Origin: Limnephilus marmoratus
Lineage: Eukaryota > Arthropoda > Insecta > Trichoptera > Limnephilidae
DNA length: 64,000 nucleotides
NCBI GenBank assembly: GCA_917880885.1
Contig: OU862919.1
Span: forward strand, 49,265,058-49,329,057
Direction of reading: 5' to 3'
Part shown: positions 44,594 to 57,491 of the stretch, piece after piece
How the letters are laid out: each line of letters starts with the position of its first letter
Position numbering within the stretch: position 1 is the stretch's first letter
Program-made: the position numbers and the translations under genes
Notes under the pieces: model-generated
The model's input: the letters and a program-made list of their open reading frames with translations, nothing else
Told to the model about the DNA's origin: nothing
The model's database searches: none

Positions 44594-46044
44594 CATTTGT
44601 CGAAGGATGTTGGGACTGCACGTATAATCCTATAATATATAACACAGTATAATATACGTATAATATATAACACAGTAGGTTAAGACGGACCAAAATAACA
44701 TATTATATTATAGAATTTAGATAAAACAAGATAATTTTAAAATAGGGTTCTAAAGACGATCTTTCCAGAACAAACACAAACAGAAGAGAAACACAATAAA
44801 TAGCGTCCTTAACCCCAATGTGGTCTGAAAAATGGGTCCACTGAACTGAATACTGGGTGATATAACGCGCAGTGTTGCCAACTCGATCTTTAAAATAAAG
44901 CCAGTCGTCCCCCGAAAAAGAGCTAAAATGTTGTATAGCCTAAGTTGGAATAGAAAATTCGCCATCCTTCTGAGAAGTAATAAACCTGGTCATTTGAATT
45001 TATGGGGGGGGGGTGTAGGGGTGGTCAGTGAAATTGTTTTCGATTCATAGGGATAGGGGGTGGCGGCTAGAGAAATTCTGAGGTAAAAACCAAATTTTCA
45101 ATACGAAAGTAACCGATTCCTGCAGAAATAACTCTTCAATTATCATTTTTCGATCACGAGTTTTGCACAAAAAAGGAGCTACTATCTGAAAAAAAAACGA
45201 TCTAAGAAGCTTAACCACTTTTTGAGCTTTTTTTTAAATGTGAATTCCTCACAAGAGTCCTAGCTGCTCCCGTATGGAGCCAGTGAGACTACGGCACCCC
45301 CGTTATGTTTAAGGTAGTGGGGCAAGGAGGTGGGGAAGAGGAAGGTGGGGAAGTACCTGGCTATTTTGATCTGGTCACCAAACGGCTTAATCCATTTCAA
45401 GCAACGTTTCAATTCTGAAATGTGGTCTTATTACCTGAGCGAACACAAATTAATTAATCAAATAAAATTTATTTGCACATACCGAGATTCAATCCCGCGA
45501 CGTTCGTTTTGCGAGTCAAGAGCCTTACTCCTCGACCACGGAGGCCTTGCTAACGTTAACATTTTGGAGCTTAATCTAGCTCTAAAGGAACTGAGTTGGC
45601 AACACCGATCACAGTGGTGGAGTGTCGGGACTACAATAATATTATGAGTTCGTTACTCTGCACGTGTTTCCTCCTCCACCTATGATTAATTCCCATTAAA
45701 GCGTAGACCTGGCAAGGTGCCGGGATGTCAGAGCTAGCCGAGTGTATACAGAATAAAACTCACAGATAATAAATCAACAACAGATCGTCACTTCAGTTGG
45801 ACAAGGTTCTAACTGTCCTTTTTTTGAAACATGACCCTTGAATGCAAAACCAATTTTTAGCCCATTTTCTAATTTTCAGAACTATATGTTTGGTTTTCCA
45901 TAGACGTAGTATATATGAAGAAAATCTAAAATCAAGTTCCATTTATTTTACAAGATTCTTACATCACTTACACTCTCTCTTTGGTTTGTATCTGACAGTA
46001 GTTGATCGTTGTTACGCATTATAGTTCCTTACTTTTCTTGGATA
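44594..46044. other. No gene; hAT-like ends and a SINE head
   Basis: CAGTGTTGCCAACTC at 44871 and GAGTTGGCAACAC ending about 45605 could be ends of one hAT-type element, but no target duplication is seen. Includes G runs at 45004-45015. The frame at 45330-45647 (105 codons) runs through the SINE head and is not a gene. Confidence 0.4.
45478..45546 (-). mobile_element. tRNA-derived SINE head
   Basis: The minus strand has an A-box-like TGGTCGAGGAGTAAGGC and B-box-like GGGATTGAATC at tRNA spacing. The acceptor stem does not pair, so it is not a functional tRNA. Confidence 0.55.
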
Positions 46045-46045
46045 G

Positions 46046-46491
46046 GGTTCTAACTTCGCTTTACCATGTTCTGAGGTTTCAAAGTTTGCATAGACGAATT
46101 TTCGTAATCTATGTATTGAACATTTTTGATTTTGTGGTTCAATCTTTTATAAAGAATTTTTATTTAACATATTATAAAGGAAAATATTTAAATAGGACGT
46201 GGCCCTAGCTTGGAAATTCATTAGGGAAATGTAATAAGAACTTGCAATGAATTTTTATGCTCTAGTCTAGCTGGTTGCATATTGCATATGGTTGTATTTG
46301 CATGTTTAGGTACATTCTAAAATGGTAAGTAATCGTCCTATTTAGATATTTTACTTTAAAATACGTTCAACTTAAATACTTTACACAAGATTCAACCTCA
46401 ACATTAGAAATTAGTAAATAGATTATGTAAAATTGTCTTTCCAAATTTTGGCACCTTATATCTCAGATTAAGGTAAAGCGAAGTTAGAACC
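46046..46491. mobile_element. MITE with 20-bp inverted ends
   Basis: GGTTCTAACTTCGCTTTACC at 46046 and its complement ending 46491. AT-rich interior, no coding. Confidence 0.65.
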
Positions 46492-46830
46492 TGTTCCAAT
46501 GACAAGAAGTCAATTCTGATTGGAACTATGTACAGACTCATTTTGTTTGTCCGTGTGCATGTTTACATGTGTGCCCGAGGAAAATCATTGTTTATTGCTG
46601 ATTTAAACCACAGACATGTGAACAAAAAAAACATTGAATAGTATATTATTACAGTTATGTAATTCAAATTAGATATTGATGTGCACTTCTTTTTCTTCAG
46701 TCACACCCACTAAAGGTCGTTAGAATAGTAAACACATTCCATTAAGTGATATATAATTATATGTGTCTGAGCATTCATGCTATGAGCTATGATCTAGCTC
46801 TAGATATAAGCAAGCTACGATAAATGTGCA

Positions 46831-47506
46831 TAGGGATGTGACTTTTACATAAATAATCGATTATTAAATAATCAGTTCTTTTTCCTAGCATGAAAATCTT
46901 GAAAATTTGTTATAATAATCGATTTTTTCTCAAATTTGTCAAATTAAAATAAACGCCTAAAATATCTTTAATCACAGTTTTATTAATTAAAAAATATTCA
47001 ACAGAAATTATCTACACATCTGCCCTGATGATGGACACTGTAACGCTGTCCGAAACGTTGGCTAAAGCAGGAGGTAGCGCAACACGGCATAACACCCCAA
47101 AAACAAATAACTAGAAATTATAAGTTTTAAAATAATCAACCGAAATTTTTTTTTTTAAATAATCCACACAAATTACAAATTGTTCGTTGACTCCGTTGAC
47201 TTCATCTAGTGACAAGTTTGATTAGAAACTTCAACTAAACTGCTTTCAAAGCACAAAAGAAATGTCATCGTAGACGCGCAGATGGCGTTAATGTCATGTT
47301 TTGTTTATAAACATCGTAGAGGTTCGCGCTCCGGATTCAGGACTAATGACTAAGCGCAGCAGGGCTGCGAATGAAAAAATCGACAGTGTAAAAAAAACGA
47401 TTACTAATTAACCGATTTTTTAGAAAATTAAAATCGCTCAATAAAATCGATTTTAGTTGGAGAAAAATCGATTACTAATTAATCGATTATTTTTTTCACA
47501 TCCCTA
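46831..47506. mobile_element. hAT-like MITE (TAGGGATGTGA ends) containing a hammerhead-like repeat
   Basis: Ends TAGGGATGTGA and TCACATCCCTA with subterminal AATCGATTA repeats on both sides. The flanking 8-mers AATGTGCA and ATCGTGCT agree only partly. The hammerhead-like single arm at 47018-47110 lies inside. Confidence 0.65.
47021..47089 (+). ncRNA. Hammerhead-like motif, copy 3 (single arm)
   Basis: CTGATGA 47025-47031; GGACA/TGTCC 47033-47051; GAAA 47052-47055; GTTG/CAAC; TGCC/GGCA. AC again stands in place of the NUH site. Unlike copies 1 and 2 there is no inverted partner. Confidence 0.45.
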
Positions 47507-48635
47507 ATCGTGCTTACAATAAATCAAAAGTTAAGTGCAAAAATTCATTAGAAAAAGATTTGAACTCCCGCGCTATTGCAGCGCTTTGAACAGATAAACA
47601 CAAAAGTGCAACAACTCCGTAGTTGCATAATAATATGTATGAGAGGGTGGTCACGCGCGACCCTAGAGGGTAATGGTGGAGCCAATTGGAATGGCGAACG
47701 AGGGGCGATAGAAACTGTTCGTAATTTTGACTGCCAATTCTACAATAATTAACCATTTTCATAATATATGATATTTTAATGGTATGTGGGCATGTGGGGG
47801 CAGTGTCGCCATGTTCCAAAAATGAAAAACCATGTTTCAGGGATGAAAAATTCCTGTTTTACTAGGTTTTGAAGCATAAAAAAATGTCAAAAACCATGTG
47901 TTTCGTAAGATTGAGTATATAAAAAGGCGAAAACGGTACTTAAGTAAAAAAAATCTAAAATGCTTTATCAAAAACCACCATTTTAAAATTTTCCTTTGAA
48001 TAATAGAAAAAAATAATGTTAAAAAAAAATAAACCACTATACATATAAATAAAAAATAAAAATTATGAAAGAGTTTTTTTACGGTAATCAAGTTTAATTT
48101 ATAGTATCTACAAATAACGCCATTAGATGTTCAAAATGAAGCTTGTACATTAAAGATGAGTTGGAAATGGAAAATTAAGGAAAACTTTGGGAACTACTGA
48201 CAAAATCAAACATGACAATAATAAACAACTTCGTACCTCAACCTAAAGAAATTCACGATCAAGGAACCACGGGTGCTGAATTTAGGATGACGTCAGTTTT
48301 GAGGTCGGGTGCGTTCATTAACAGACATGTGCGCTGCAGCGGCAGTGGAACACCCATCAAGGTTGCTAGTTGCTACTGGCACACCCACTAATGCTCCCCG
48401 GTGCAACAAACAAATCTACCTCAGCCCTTAAATAAAATGCCTTGTGGGAGTGTCTGGTGATCCAATTATAGGCCTATATTTCCATACGAAACCGTGTTTC
48501 ACAATGATTAATAAATTAAAATAGAATGGCGATATACAATTTCAGGCAAGTATAAGAGAGACAGACCGCGTACTGAATGGTTTAAAACCAAAATGTATGA
48601 AGTCAGTGGCACATTTCTTAGTATGGCATATTTGC
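47507..48635. other. No gene recognised
   Basis: Minus-strand frames at 47514-47819 and 47837-48091 lack motifs; the second is low-complexity. Confidence 0.5.
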
Positions 48636-48639
48636 ATCA

Positions 48640-49070
48640 ATTTGGCAGGCGGATATGCACCGGGAACTATTTATTGGATAACCAACACCTCTGCCATAGG
48701 TCACGTTTGGTGACTTAGCAAGTGTGCATAGGTTAATGGGATGAGGTTTGTACGGGTCTTGGCGGTGGATGCATCTGCCCAACCGCTGCGCGGGAGACCG
48801 GACCGCGAGAGACTAGTTGAGGGAGACCTTTTGACCTCTCCAGCAGGAGTAATCGCTTTGCATCGCAGTGGGAGGGATAGATTCATTCGTCCGTCACTCC
48901 TGGAGTGACCGCTAGATTCCTACCCGGTTCTCAAACCTTTTCCTTACCAGAATTTCGCCATGTTCCTTTCTTTAAAAGATTTTCCGCAAAGCATCACCAA
49001 AGATGACATAGACCCTGAGAGGTATTATTTTCCTCAGGGCCTCCGTGTGAAGCTGATGTAATTTTTTTTT
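48640..49070 (+). mobile_element. Retroposon family C, copy 4, near full length
   Basis: Runs from GGGAAC.ATTTATTGGATAACC to the CCTCAGGGCCTC hairpin end and a T-rich tail. About 410 nt with a middle part (48760-48900) missing from the 63-kb copy. Confidence 0.75.
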
Positions 49071-49419
49071 TTAACCTAATTTGTATGGAAGGCATTTCTA
49101 GTGTTATATTATTTATTCTATGTTCTCATGGGATTCTATACTTCTAAAGACGGGTCTCCTGCGACCGTTTTTCAAAACAATACTTCAAACATTACCAGAA
49201 ACACGCATGGGGCAGGGCCGCGTCCACAAAATGTGTACGTGTTTTAGTCGGAAGAGACCGGCCTTCATAGGTTCATGGTGTTTTCATTCTCCTTGCTAAC
49301 CGTGAGATCTTTACAATCCAATTAGTACTTGTCCTTTGAAGAGGTAACTTGTAAGTTTGGTGAAGTGATAATCAATTTACAGACCAAAAGAAAAAAGGTT
49401 AAAGTGGGGGCGCGTTTGG

Positions 49420-49700
49420 AGTATACTATCTGTCCCGCTCGTCATCCGTCGCTAATATTCGTAAATAGTCAGGATTGTTTTCTTTCTTCGATCGACACTC
49501 CCAGCACTCCCGCCCGACCGTCAGTCAGTCAGCGCACCACTCGCGCCCCGAGTGGAGGTGTGTTGCGTCGCTGACTACTGCCGCCCAATCCCGTCGATCT
49601 CGAACGGGATCTCGTCATATTATCGAGATCGAGATCCCGCGAGATCGGGATTGCGTTCCCTAGTTTGGAGTGTTTCCCGATTATATTTACGTTCGGCTGA
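49420..49700 (+). other. CpG-rich patch
   Basis: GC- and CpG-rich relative to its surroundings, with three overlapping plus-strand frames and repeated CGAGATC words. A run of CAGTCAGTCAG (49521 region) resembles insect initiator sequence. It could be an LTR, a TE promoter or a 5' exon; I cannot tell which. Confidence 0.35.
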
Positions 49701-49900
49701 AAAAAGTTTTTATCTAATTTTTCCTGCTTTAAAATACCTTCCTGGTCGCAAAAAGTTATTATTAAATCATCCCCATTTAACCTTCCAGATATGTCGCGAA
49801 CACGAGTTAATACAATTGACGAGATTAACCTTAATAAGAGGGGATACAGGACACGACCGGATATATTTCATTTTTAAAAATACAGCAATTTCATAGGTTT

Positions 49901-50507
49901 ACAAAAATACAGATATGTTTAGGAATAAGTTTTTTACAAGATCAACAAAATTCGCCAAGTTTATGTTAAATATGTCAATATCACCTAAGTACTGATTTCC
50001 CATAGTGTGAAATCGTTGTATCGGAGAGTGTGCAATGTAGTTCCGCTTATGAATGCAACAGTAGAACATTATATTTTGTCGTGTAGTTACTGTCGGTATT
50101 CGTAAGTTTATGAGTTGCAGGAGTTCGCAACAGTCAAATTTAGAGTTAAGTATTTTGAATAAAAATGTTAAGTCGTTTATTTTACGTCTGTCTTCTAGTG
50201 TGTGTATTTTTAGAATATTTAATAATAAATTATATTTTAAGTCTTCTAGTGGGATTTTTAATTTAAAATTTATAAAACGCAGATTTTTTTTTGTATTCGC
50301 TCAATGTTATTAATGTGAATTTTGTAAGATGGAGACCAAACTACCGAGTTATATTCCATTAGGCTTCTAACTAGAGATACATGTAATAATTTAATGGCTT
50401 GTATGGAATTAAAGTTTTTGGTTGTTCTTAATACGAAGCCTAGTGTTTTCATACCTTTGTTTACAATTTGGTGGATATGATTGGCGATGTTATGGCTTAA
50501 GCTTTGA
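49901..50507 (-). pseudogene. Non-LTR retrotransposon reverse transcriptase, C-terminal region
   Basis: On minus: NHIHQIVNKGMKTLGFVLRT, then SLVRSLMEYNSVVWSPSYK, then NNIERIQKK. After a frameshift at the A run near 50280-50290 it continues LEDRRKINDLTFLFKILNS, then LINLRIPT, then FHTMGNQYLGDIDIFN, to a stop near 49900. This is the thumb and tail of a Jockey/CR1-like LINE. It is 5' truncated at 50507, where the TTAA-type repeat fragment begins. Confidence 0.85.
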
Positions 50508-50885
50508 AAAAAATATGTTTATTTTTATTATAAGGTTATTCCGTTGGTAGATTTGTTAAATTTTCAAACAAAATGTTGTCTCATATAATCGTGCAGTAAA
50601 ATAAATCAATAAATAATCTAGGAAAGCTACTTTTCAGAATTTTGTGACGAAAATGCTTCAATTTGTCTGTTTATTTACGGTTTTACAAACAAATATATTT
50701 CAGATTTTTTTACACACTTATTTTGCTTATATTTACGATAAAAAAATAATTTTAATAATTTTATCATAATTTTTATTGCTAACTTGAATGTAATATATAT
50801 AAGCAAATTTTGAATGAAATAAAATTGATATTTAGTTATTAGTTAAAAATGCAAGTGCGGAGAATAATGAATCTTTCTCATAGGA
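50507..50885 (+). mobile_element. TTAA-target element, truncated copy 3
   Basis: Matches the interior of 43283-43995 (GGTTATTCC...TTGTTAAATTTTC; GTGCGGAGAATAATGAATC) but lacks both ends. Confidence 0.65.
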
Positions 50886-51976
50886 ATAATGACACCCTGT
50901 ACAGTTTCAGGGGTATGATCGCAAATCGCAAGACTTCAAGGGTATGAAGTTGGTTAATGGGACAAAAGTTTTTCGTCATGGTAAGGGGGTATTCTATTCT
51001 AGAAAAACATTTTTTTTCTCCATATTTCAACAGTTTAGATATTAAAAGGATTTTTCGAGATTAGTGTCGTGACAATAGACGAATTCTAACTTGAATCAAA
51101 ATAGAACAAAACTTTAAACGCCTTTTTCTCGAATCTACTTTATTCGAAACGTGTGTCACAAAATCTCAAGTTCTAATAAACGGATTTTCTTGAAATTTGG
51201 TTTAGAATACTACCCCCTTAAAGGTAGATTAAAAAAAAATAATTTAAAAAATTTCGTTTCTTATTTTTCTCATGAAAAATGCTGTGTATGCGTAAAACAC
51301 GTTACGTGTCATTGAATATTATTTATTGATGCACAAAGTCAAGGAAACGGCCATGCATTCTGAGTTTGATTGGATTACAATTTACATTGAAGCAATTTAC
51401 TACAAAGTAATTGAAATATTCTTGGACTGTCTGTGTAAATATACCAGGTAGGTAATATATACTATAATATAGCAAAAATCCTCTTATCATTGACGTCATA
51501 AATCATTAAAATAATTATCTCGAGAAACCAGTAGAGCTCTGCGGCTATCACCAACACTTGGAAAGGTCAAAGGCAAATCATTATCAGTAATCATAATCCC
51601 GACAAGGAGTATGGAAACAAGAAACACTTATAATTATTACTGCACAAATCTAACATAGGATTTGTATCGGTGATGCGTGATCGGACAAAGGTGTTTTGCG
51701 ATAATCGGCTGGGAAATACAGCAATCAAGATTATAATAAAATTAATAAGGAAAATATGGTACATTATTGAAAATTACACCTACATTGCGATAACATTGTA
51801 TGGCTTTGTGTGCTGTTAGAGGACAGCCTGGGCAATTAGTCTCGTTCTGAAAAAGTTTATATCGTTTGGTCCGGCGTGAAAATCCCTCCATAAACTTGCA
51901 AAGCTTATATAAGAACTTTACGTATACTGAAATTGTTATTTCTAATACTTTTGCAGCCTTTTTTCAAATTAGTTAC
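50886..51976. other. No gene recognised
   Basis: No supported feature. Confidence 0.5.
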
Positions 51977-51979
51977 TTA

Positions 51980-52651
51980 GGCCCAGTTGTTTCGCAGAAA
52001 TTCAACTGTGACAAAGTCATTAAATGGTTATTCAGCGCCATTTTCTTTATTTGACAGTTGAAAGGTTCCCGTTAAATGCCTGTTCTTAGTGCGTTTCAGC
52101 TTTTGAACTGATTGTGATCAGCAGAAGAGAACAAAACTATCATGTTGTTAAGTTTGTCAGTTTTTTACAATTTTAAATTAGAAGTGAAACTAGAAAGTCG
52201 CTAGATGTAGCTTTCTTTTCCTGTTTATTTTAAAGTGGTTTGAAGATTGTATATTGATTTACAAAAACAAAAATGTTTTTTTTTTTGGATTTCGTAGGAT
52301 TCGAACCTCCGTCCGCTGAATTTCTCTGGCCGCTGGGATTTGCCGACGCACTATACCGCTGCGCTATGGGACGCGCTCGGCGAGGCGCGAATTTACGCAT
52401 TATATTCCGACGACCCGTAAAAAAACAAAGCGGCCAATGACCGCAGACCTATCGTCGTTTCCGTTTTATATCTCAACCAATAGGAGCCTTGAGCGCAGTT
52501 TGATGCTTCGCAGGTGCCGTAGTGCGTTATTTAGTTTCATCCGGATTTCAAATCACTCTAACGGGGCTAAAGAAGTTTCCCTTTAAAAAAATGGTGCGGA
52601 ATGGCCATTTGTTGACAATGTTTATTTGAATTTCAGCAAAACAACAGGGCC
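51980..52651. mobile_element. PIF/Harbinger-like MITE with SINE head inside
   Basis: Ends GGCCCAGTTGTTTCGC and the complement of GGCCCTGTTGTTTTGC, flanked by TTA at 51977-51979 and 52652-52654. Inverted repeats extend about 100 bp. Related pieces: 56641-56890 and 27380-27450. Confidence 0.75.
52291..52374 (-). mobile_element. tRNA-like SINE head
   Basis: Minus strand: A-box-like TAGCGCAGCGGTATAGTGC and B box GGTTCGAATCC with a long region between them. The acceptor ends do not pair, so it is a SINE-derived or decayed class II tRNA-like sequence. Confidence 0.55.
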
Positions 52652-52734
52652 TTAGAAAAGAAAATACACCGTTAACACAATCCATCATATTAATAAAATC
52701 TTATTTCTGTATGAAAATTAACTTTTTTTTTACG

Positions 52735-52998
52735 TGAGCTCCACACAGTAGGCCCTGAGGATATTTGGGGATGCTGTGTGGAGGGTTTTTTAAGGAAAGG
52801 AAGAAGAGGAGAGTTCTTGAAATGAAAAGGGTTTAAGGGGTGGGTAGGAATTGGAAACTGGGGTTCAGTGTGTCCTGGTCATCCGCCTCCAAGACCTAGA
52901 CAAACCTCACCCCATAAACCCGGGCACCCCTGCTAAATCACCAAACGTAGCGAACCACTTAGGGTGACCTATGACAGAGGTGTGGTTATCCAATAAAG
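52735..52998 (-). mobile_element. Retroposon family C, copy 5
   Basis: Minus-strand copy, 3' hairpin end at 52740-52790, A tail (T run) at 52725-52733. Confidence 0.75.
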
Positions 52999-53254
52999 GT
53001 TCCCCTTTATTATTTGAGCTCCCACGCTATTGCAATGCTTCAACGACATTTACCAAAATTCGTGGTATAAGAAAGGTCGCCGCAGCTTTAGAAAAGTCAT
53101 AAAAAAGAACTAGAGAACAGTTTGAGCATCCAGGATTGAAAGGTTTTCTACGAAAGTTACGAGCGTAGAACATGAAATAGGAACCAATATTTAACTTTGT
53201 AAATTAGTTTTTGACAGTTTATCTTTCATAGTGTTTATTTATGGCGGGATGTGT

Positions 53255-53517
53255 ATTGTTTACACCGCGTAACAACTAAATTTACGAATATAACATTCGT
53301 ACTACTAGAATTGGCTCTGGTATGAACTTTGTGGCAATTCAAACTAAATCTTCTTTTGGCCAAAGAAATTATTTGCATCAGGCTCCACTTATATATAATA
53401 GCCGTCCAGAAAATATTAAGTCATATAATTCCTTCTACACTTAAAAAGATTGTTAAATTATTTGTGTTAGCCGAGGGTTGCCAACATATTTTCATCTTTG
53501 TCCTTTTATACAAATAG
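53255..53517 (+). pseudogene. LINE reverse-transcriptase tail fragment
   Basis: A plus-strand frame reads YEYNIRTTRIGSGMNFVAI, then SSFGQRNYLHQAPLIYNSRP, then ENIKSYNSFYT. A 1-base shift then gives LKKIVKLFV. This is the extreme C-terminus of Jockey/CR1-like LINE polymerases. The open 62-codon frame at 53329 is a different, partly wrong frame. Confidence 0.8.
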
Positions 53518-55140
53518 CATAATATATTAATTACATAATATACATTTTTCATCTTAGTATTTTTAAATGAATAGCGTACTCTAATTCAAATGAAATTTGA
53601 ACCCATGGTCATCCTAAATGTTTACATTACAAAGAACAAGCCTCCTTCAGTACTAAACTCTACTAGCCTAACTTAGTAGGTACCCATTATTATCTGTTCT
53701 TTCAATGCCTACATTATTTTGTGTTATTTTTATTACTTTACAAAATTATTAACCTCAACACAGGCTTGATCTAGCGAGGATAAAAACTGAATTGTAAACA
53801 TTAATACCTACCATTTAAAAAACAATTAATAAATAATACATTTTTTTAAATACAAGTAAAAACAATAAAATTAAGTGTAAGGTAATTCATGATGTTTTTC
53901 ATAGTCACTAGAAGTTCCTGGGCTGGGGCGGACCAGGCTTTGTTTAAATACTGTTTGTGTCAGCTCCTCCGGCGTTTTTTCTCAAAATGTTTTTTAATAA
54001 TTCCTACACTTTGAGCCAGATTTTGATTTGTTTTTATTAAATCATTTGCATAATCCAGTTTCTTTATTGCTGGTAGAAGTGAATTAAGATAGTGGATAGG
54101 TATTTATAGTTCATTTATTCAAAAACCGTTTTCTCATCAACGAACGGTGCAGCGATCTTGAATCGGAAACATTCCTATGGGTTCCTCACATATCAATAGC
54201 GATCCCTCAGCATTCTCGCATAGTCACCGTCTGCCGTGACAAATTAAACGGAACCATTCTGTTTCAGATTGCCGAAGACATAACAGCTGTGCAAATCGCT
54301 TCTTTTTCGCTCCCACTTTTCATATACGAATTCTTTATAAATTATTATTAGGAGTATATCAGATTATGGTTCGGATGTTAATCGGATGTAAATAGTTTAA
54401 ATAAACTTTAAAGTACAGTGTTAAATGCTTATTTGATTTATACGCAATCCATCCACACATATACCCCCACACCCTTTTGGGGTTTAGACAGTTACTTCAA
54501 AGCAATTTGCTTGATGTAAGTCGATGTAATCAACAGAGATAGAGTAAATGGCTAATTAAATAGCACGGTACGGCGGCAACTTGTTTTGTTGGGATCGCCA
54601 TCATCACGTGGGGCCAACATTCTTGGACGTGGGCCATCTACTTCCTACAGTTAATTATAGTTTCGGCGGACAATCATCACACTGTAATCAAAACAGGGGA
54701 GTTAACCGCACCAAGAATTCAGATAGAGCTATCGCCAAACCCCGGATACAAGCCATTCTGATCTCCGCTGCCAGATATCGTAAGATCCATTTTATACTTC
54801 CAAGCAGGCCAGGTTCCGCTTAAATGTATTTATGATGAAGTACAAAGCGAGTTTTTATTATTTTGATTTAGTTGACCTCTGCACGCGAGTTAATTCTGGG
54901 GGTCTCGTTGTCAAACATTGAAATAGATTCATGTAAACAAGCCAGAAGACCGACCAATGAAAAGAAAACCAGATAAAAGTATGTTGTGGGTGTTAACTTG
55001 TCTAAAATGAGCTCAATTATTCCTTGATTCTCGTAAACTTGGTTAAAGATTTTTAAATGCCGAAATTCTTTGTTGAATAGATCATCAATTTTGTACAAAG
55101 CAGTTCGCCACTAGCAAAAAAAAATACTGGGGCCTTCTCA
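53518..55140. other. No gene recognised
   Basis: Frames at 54581-54823 and 54868-55098 (minus) have no recognisable motif. Confidence 0.5.
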
Positions 55141-55144
55141 TTAA

Positions 55145-55364
55145 CCCTTACTTGATTTTTTTTTAATGCAAAATTTTGCACTGAATGACAAAAATGTTGG
55201 TAAATATGTTATTCAAATTTTTAATGAAGTTTTTGGCAGCGGCAAATATATGGCAGTATTAGTCACTTCTTGTATATGCGTTATTTTCGAAAGCTCACTG
55301 CTACAATACTAGAAACAATTATTTTGTTTGTGTGTTCACTGGGATACCGCGATTCCGCTAAGGG
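55145..55364. mobile_element. piggyBac-type MITE
   Basis: TTAA flanks (55141-55144, 55365-55368) with ends CCCTTA and TAAGGG, the target and end pattern of piggyBac-like elements. 220 bp, non-coding. Confidence 0.75.
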
Positions 55365-56395
55365 TTAATGTTCAACTATTGTTGTTCAGCGGCTTTTTTC
55401 ATACAAAACTTAATTTTGGATTTGATGCCAAAATACCCAACCAAATTGAATAATTATTACTTTTAATCCAAAGATATAGCAGATGTCTAGTACGGACATG
55501 TGTTGCTTTATTTATTTATGGATTAAATTACAAAATGTAGGACATTAAAGAATTCAATTTCGCATGATTTTAGTGGCAACTTTGGCATTTTTTGGTGAAA
55601 TAATTATAATTATCACTTTCCACGAGGGGATCGGTATGAATAAAAGCATCATGTAAAACACCCCCTAAACGGCCTGGAAGTCGAAAGGTCTTATGTAAAC
55701 TGGAGACATCAATATTCTTTTAAATCGGTGTACGTCATTTTATACGTCACAATTCTTGGAAAATTATCAGGTTAGTGAGGACGACGTTTAAAAATCGGAA
55801 CTATTATCTTGAATCAGTTTCACTGAGATGGCGCAGAAGTAAACAGAAGGATAAATGAAAGAACGGGGAGAAAGACCTTGAACTGGCCGTGACCCAGAAT
55901 CACTACACGTGTCGGGTGTTGGGTGGGCCGCGGTGGGGTAGGGTCGGTAGGAAAGGACAACGCGGTGGGAGCGTAATGGTACTACTACACATCGGCCAAC
56001 CTTCTAACTCTCCGAACGTTCCGACGATTGTGTGGAGGGGTAGTTTGCGAGCGTTGGCACGAGTTGGTTGATTGGAGTTTAAGTTGGCCCGGGATCGCTC
56101 CGGTCGCGGTGGCGGTAAACAACACCCGAAATAAAGAAGTTGGCCAAACTCACACGAACAGGCCCTCTACACATTACATTAGTCTGCGCTCGGCAGTTAA
56201 TTGAAACAGACGTGCATCTTCTAGATTAACGCAACTATTTAAAAAAAAGTCAATGCCACTATATATACATTCACCCAAAACATGACAAGACATCGCCTTG
56301 TCTGTTCAATGTACCTACATATAACAATTTATTACTTTTCGATAAGAAAAGGGATTTAGAAGTCTTGGAATATCAGACAAATTTGGATGTTCAAA
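55365..56395. other. No gene; GC-rich patch
   Basis: 55880-56130 is GC- and CpG-rich with a 60-codon frame. CGGGTGTTGGGTGGG and CAACACCCG could pair across it. No protein recognised. Confidence 0.4.
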
Positions 56396-56399
56396 CTTT

Positions 56400-56625
56400 T
56401 AGATAAATTAAAGGGTGAACGGCCAACTCAGAATGAAACCAACTCAGAAACACCTCATAAAGGTCATAAAGAGTAATGATAAAAAAATATAAAAAATGGT
56501 TAAATAGATTACGTTGGGTTAGGATTAACGGCTTTTTTAAAATAATTTTTTTCATAGCTTTTAATGACTTTTCAAAGGGTTGTTGAGTTGACTTGATTCT
56601 GAGTTGGCATGGAACCAAATTAAAG
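56400..56625. mobile_element. Small inverted-repeat element, relative of 41342-41585
   Basis: GGCCAACTCAGAAT...CCTCATAAAGG against CTTTTCAAAGGG...ATTCTGAGTTGGC; the GATTACGTT(A/G)GGTTAGG core is shared with the other copy. Confidence 0.6.
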
Positions 56626-56640
56626 AGCTTCGACACTTTT

Positions 56641-56890
56641 AGGTCCAGTTGTTTCGCAGAATTTTTTTTTACATTTGAAAGGTTCCCGTTTAATGCTATT
56701 CTAGGTGCGTTTCAGCTTTCCATCAAATTGTAATAAGCTGACTGAATTTTCTGCCGATCACAATTTGTTCAAAAGCTGAAACGGAGAATCGGCATTTAAC
56801 GGGGACCTGTCAACTTATTAAACAACAAAATGGAGCCGAAATGCCGTTAGATGACAATATTTCATTTGAATTTCAGTGAAATAACTTTCC
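56641..56890. mobile_element. Short relative of the 51980-52651 MITE
   Basis: Left end GGTCCAGTTGTTTCGCAG after TTA; an internal hairpin with AGCTTT...AAAGCT. The right end is degraded. Confidence 0.6.
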
Positions 56891-57076
56891 TTTTGTTTGT
56901 TTGATAAAATCCATTTGATTTTTTCAAAAAACCCTCAGACGAAATCTGGTCGATCGAAAAGGATCGATAAGGATTGATAGGATAACTTTCGGTAACTTCT
57001 CATCGTTCCCTAAAACAACTGCAGATCGCTAACGTACAAACAGCAGTTGATGTCGAATATATGAAGGCTCTGTAAC

Positions 57077-57491
57077 CGGGCCCGAAAAGAAGAAGATGGA
57101 GAGATACGAAATTACGAATGTTAGAGGAGAGCGCTAACATTTACAGCGACAAAATCGATGCGAAAATTGCGAAAATGTTTAATAAAACATGACTCGTTTA
57201 AAATAGAGCAAAAATCTCGAGGGCATTATCTTAAACAGCATTTAATGAAACACTGTGATTTTTTTCATACATATAACTTGTAAAATAACTGAAACAAACG
57301 TGTTAATAATAATTTTTGGAGCATACTTTGCGATTTTTTTCTATCGAGGGAATTTTATATAATTTGCGTTTCGGCGCGGGCAAAGTCTAGATATTATCTT
57401 CAAGAAAAACATATATTTTTTAAGAGCCTTTAAACTTACCGTGTTTAAGGGAAATATGTAATAAATCGGTACAAATCCGGGTTGCGGGCCC
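57077..57491 (+). repeat. Dispersed repeat B, copy 3
   Basis: Same orientation as 562-996; ends GGGCCCG and CGGGCCC. Confidence 0.7.

Noticed and set aside
45330..45647. 105-codon plus-strand frame
   Set aside because: Runs antisense through a tRNA-derived SINE head; no motif.
52291..52374. Class II tRNA (Leu/Ser/Sec type)
   Set aside because: A and B boxes present, but acceptor strands do not pair and the anticodon arm cannot be built; it lies inside a MITE.
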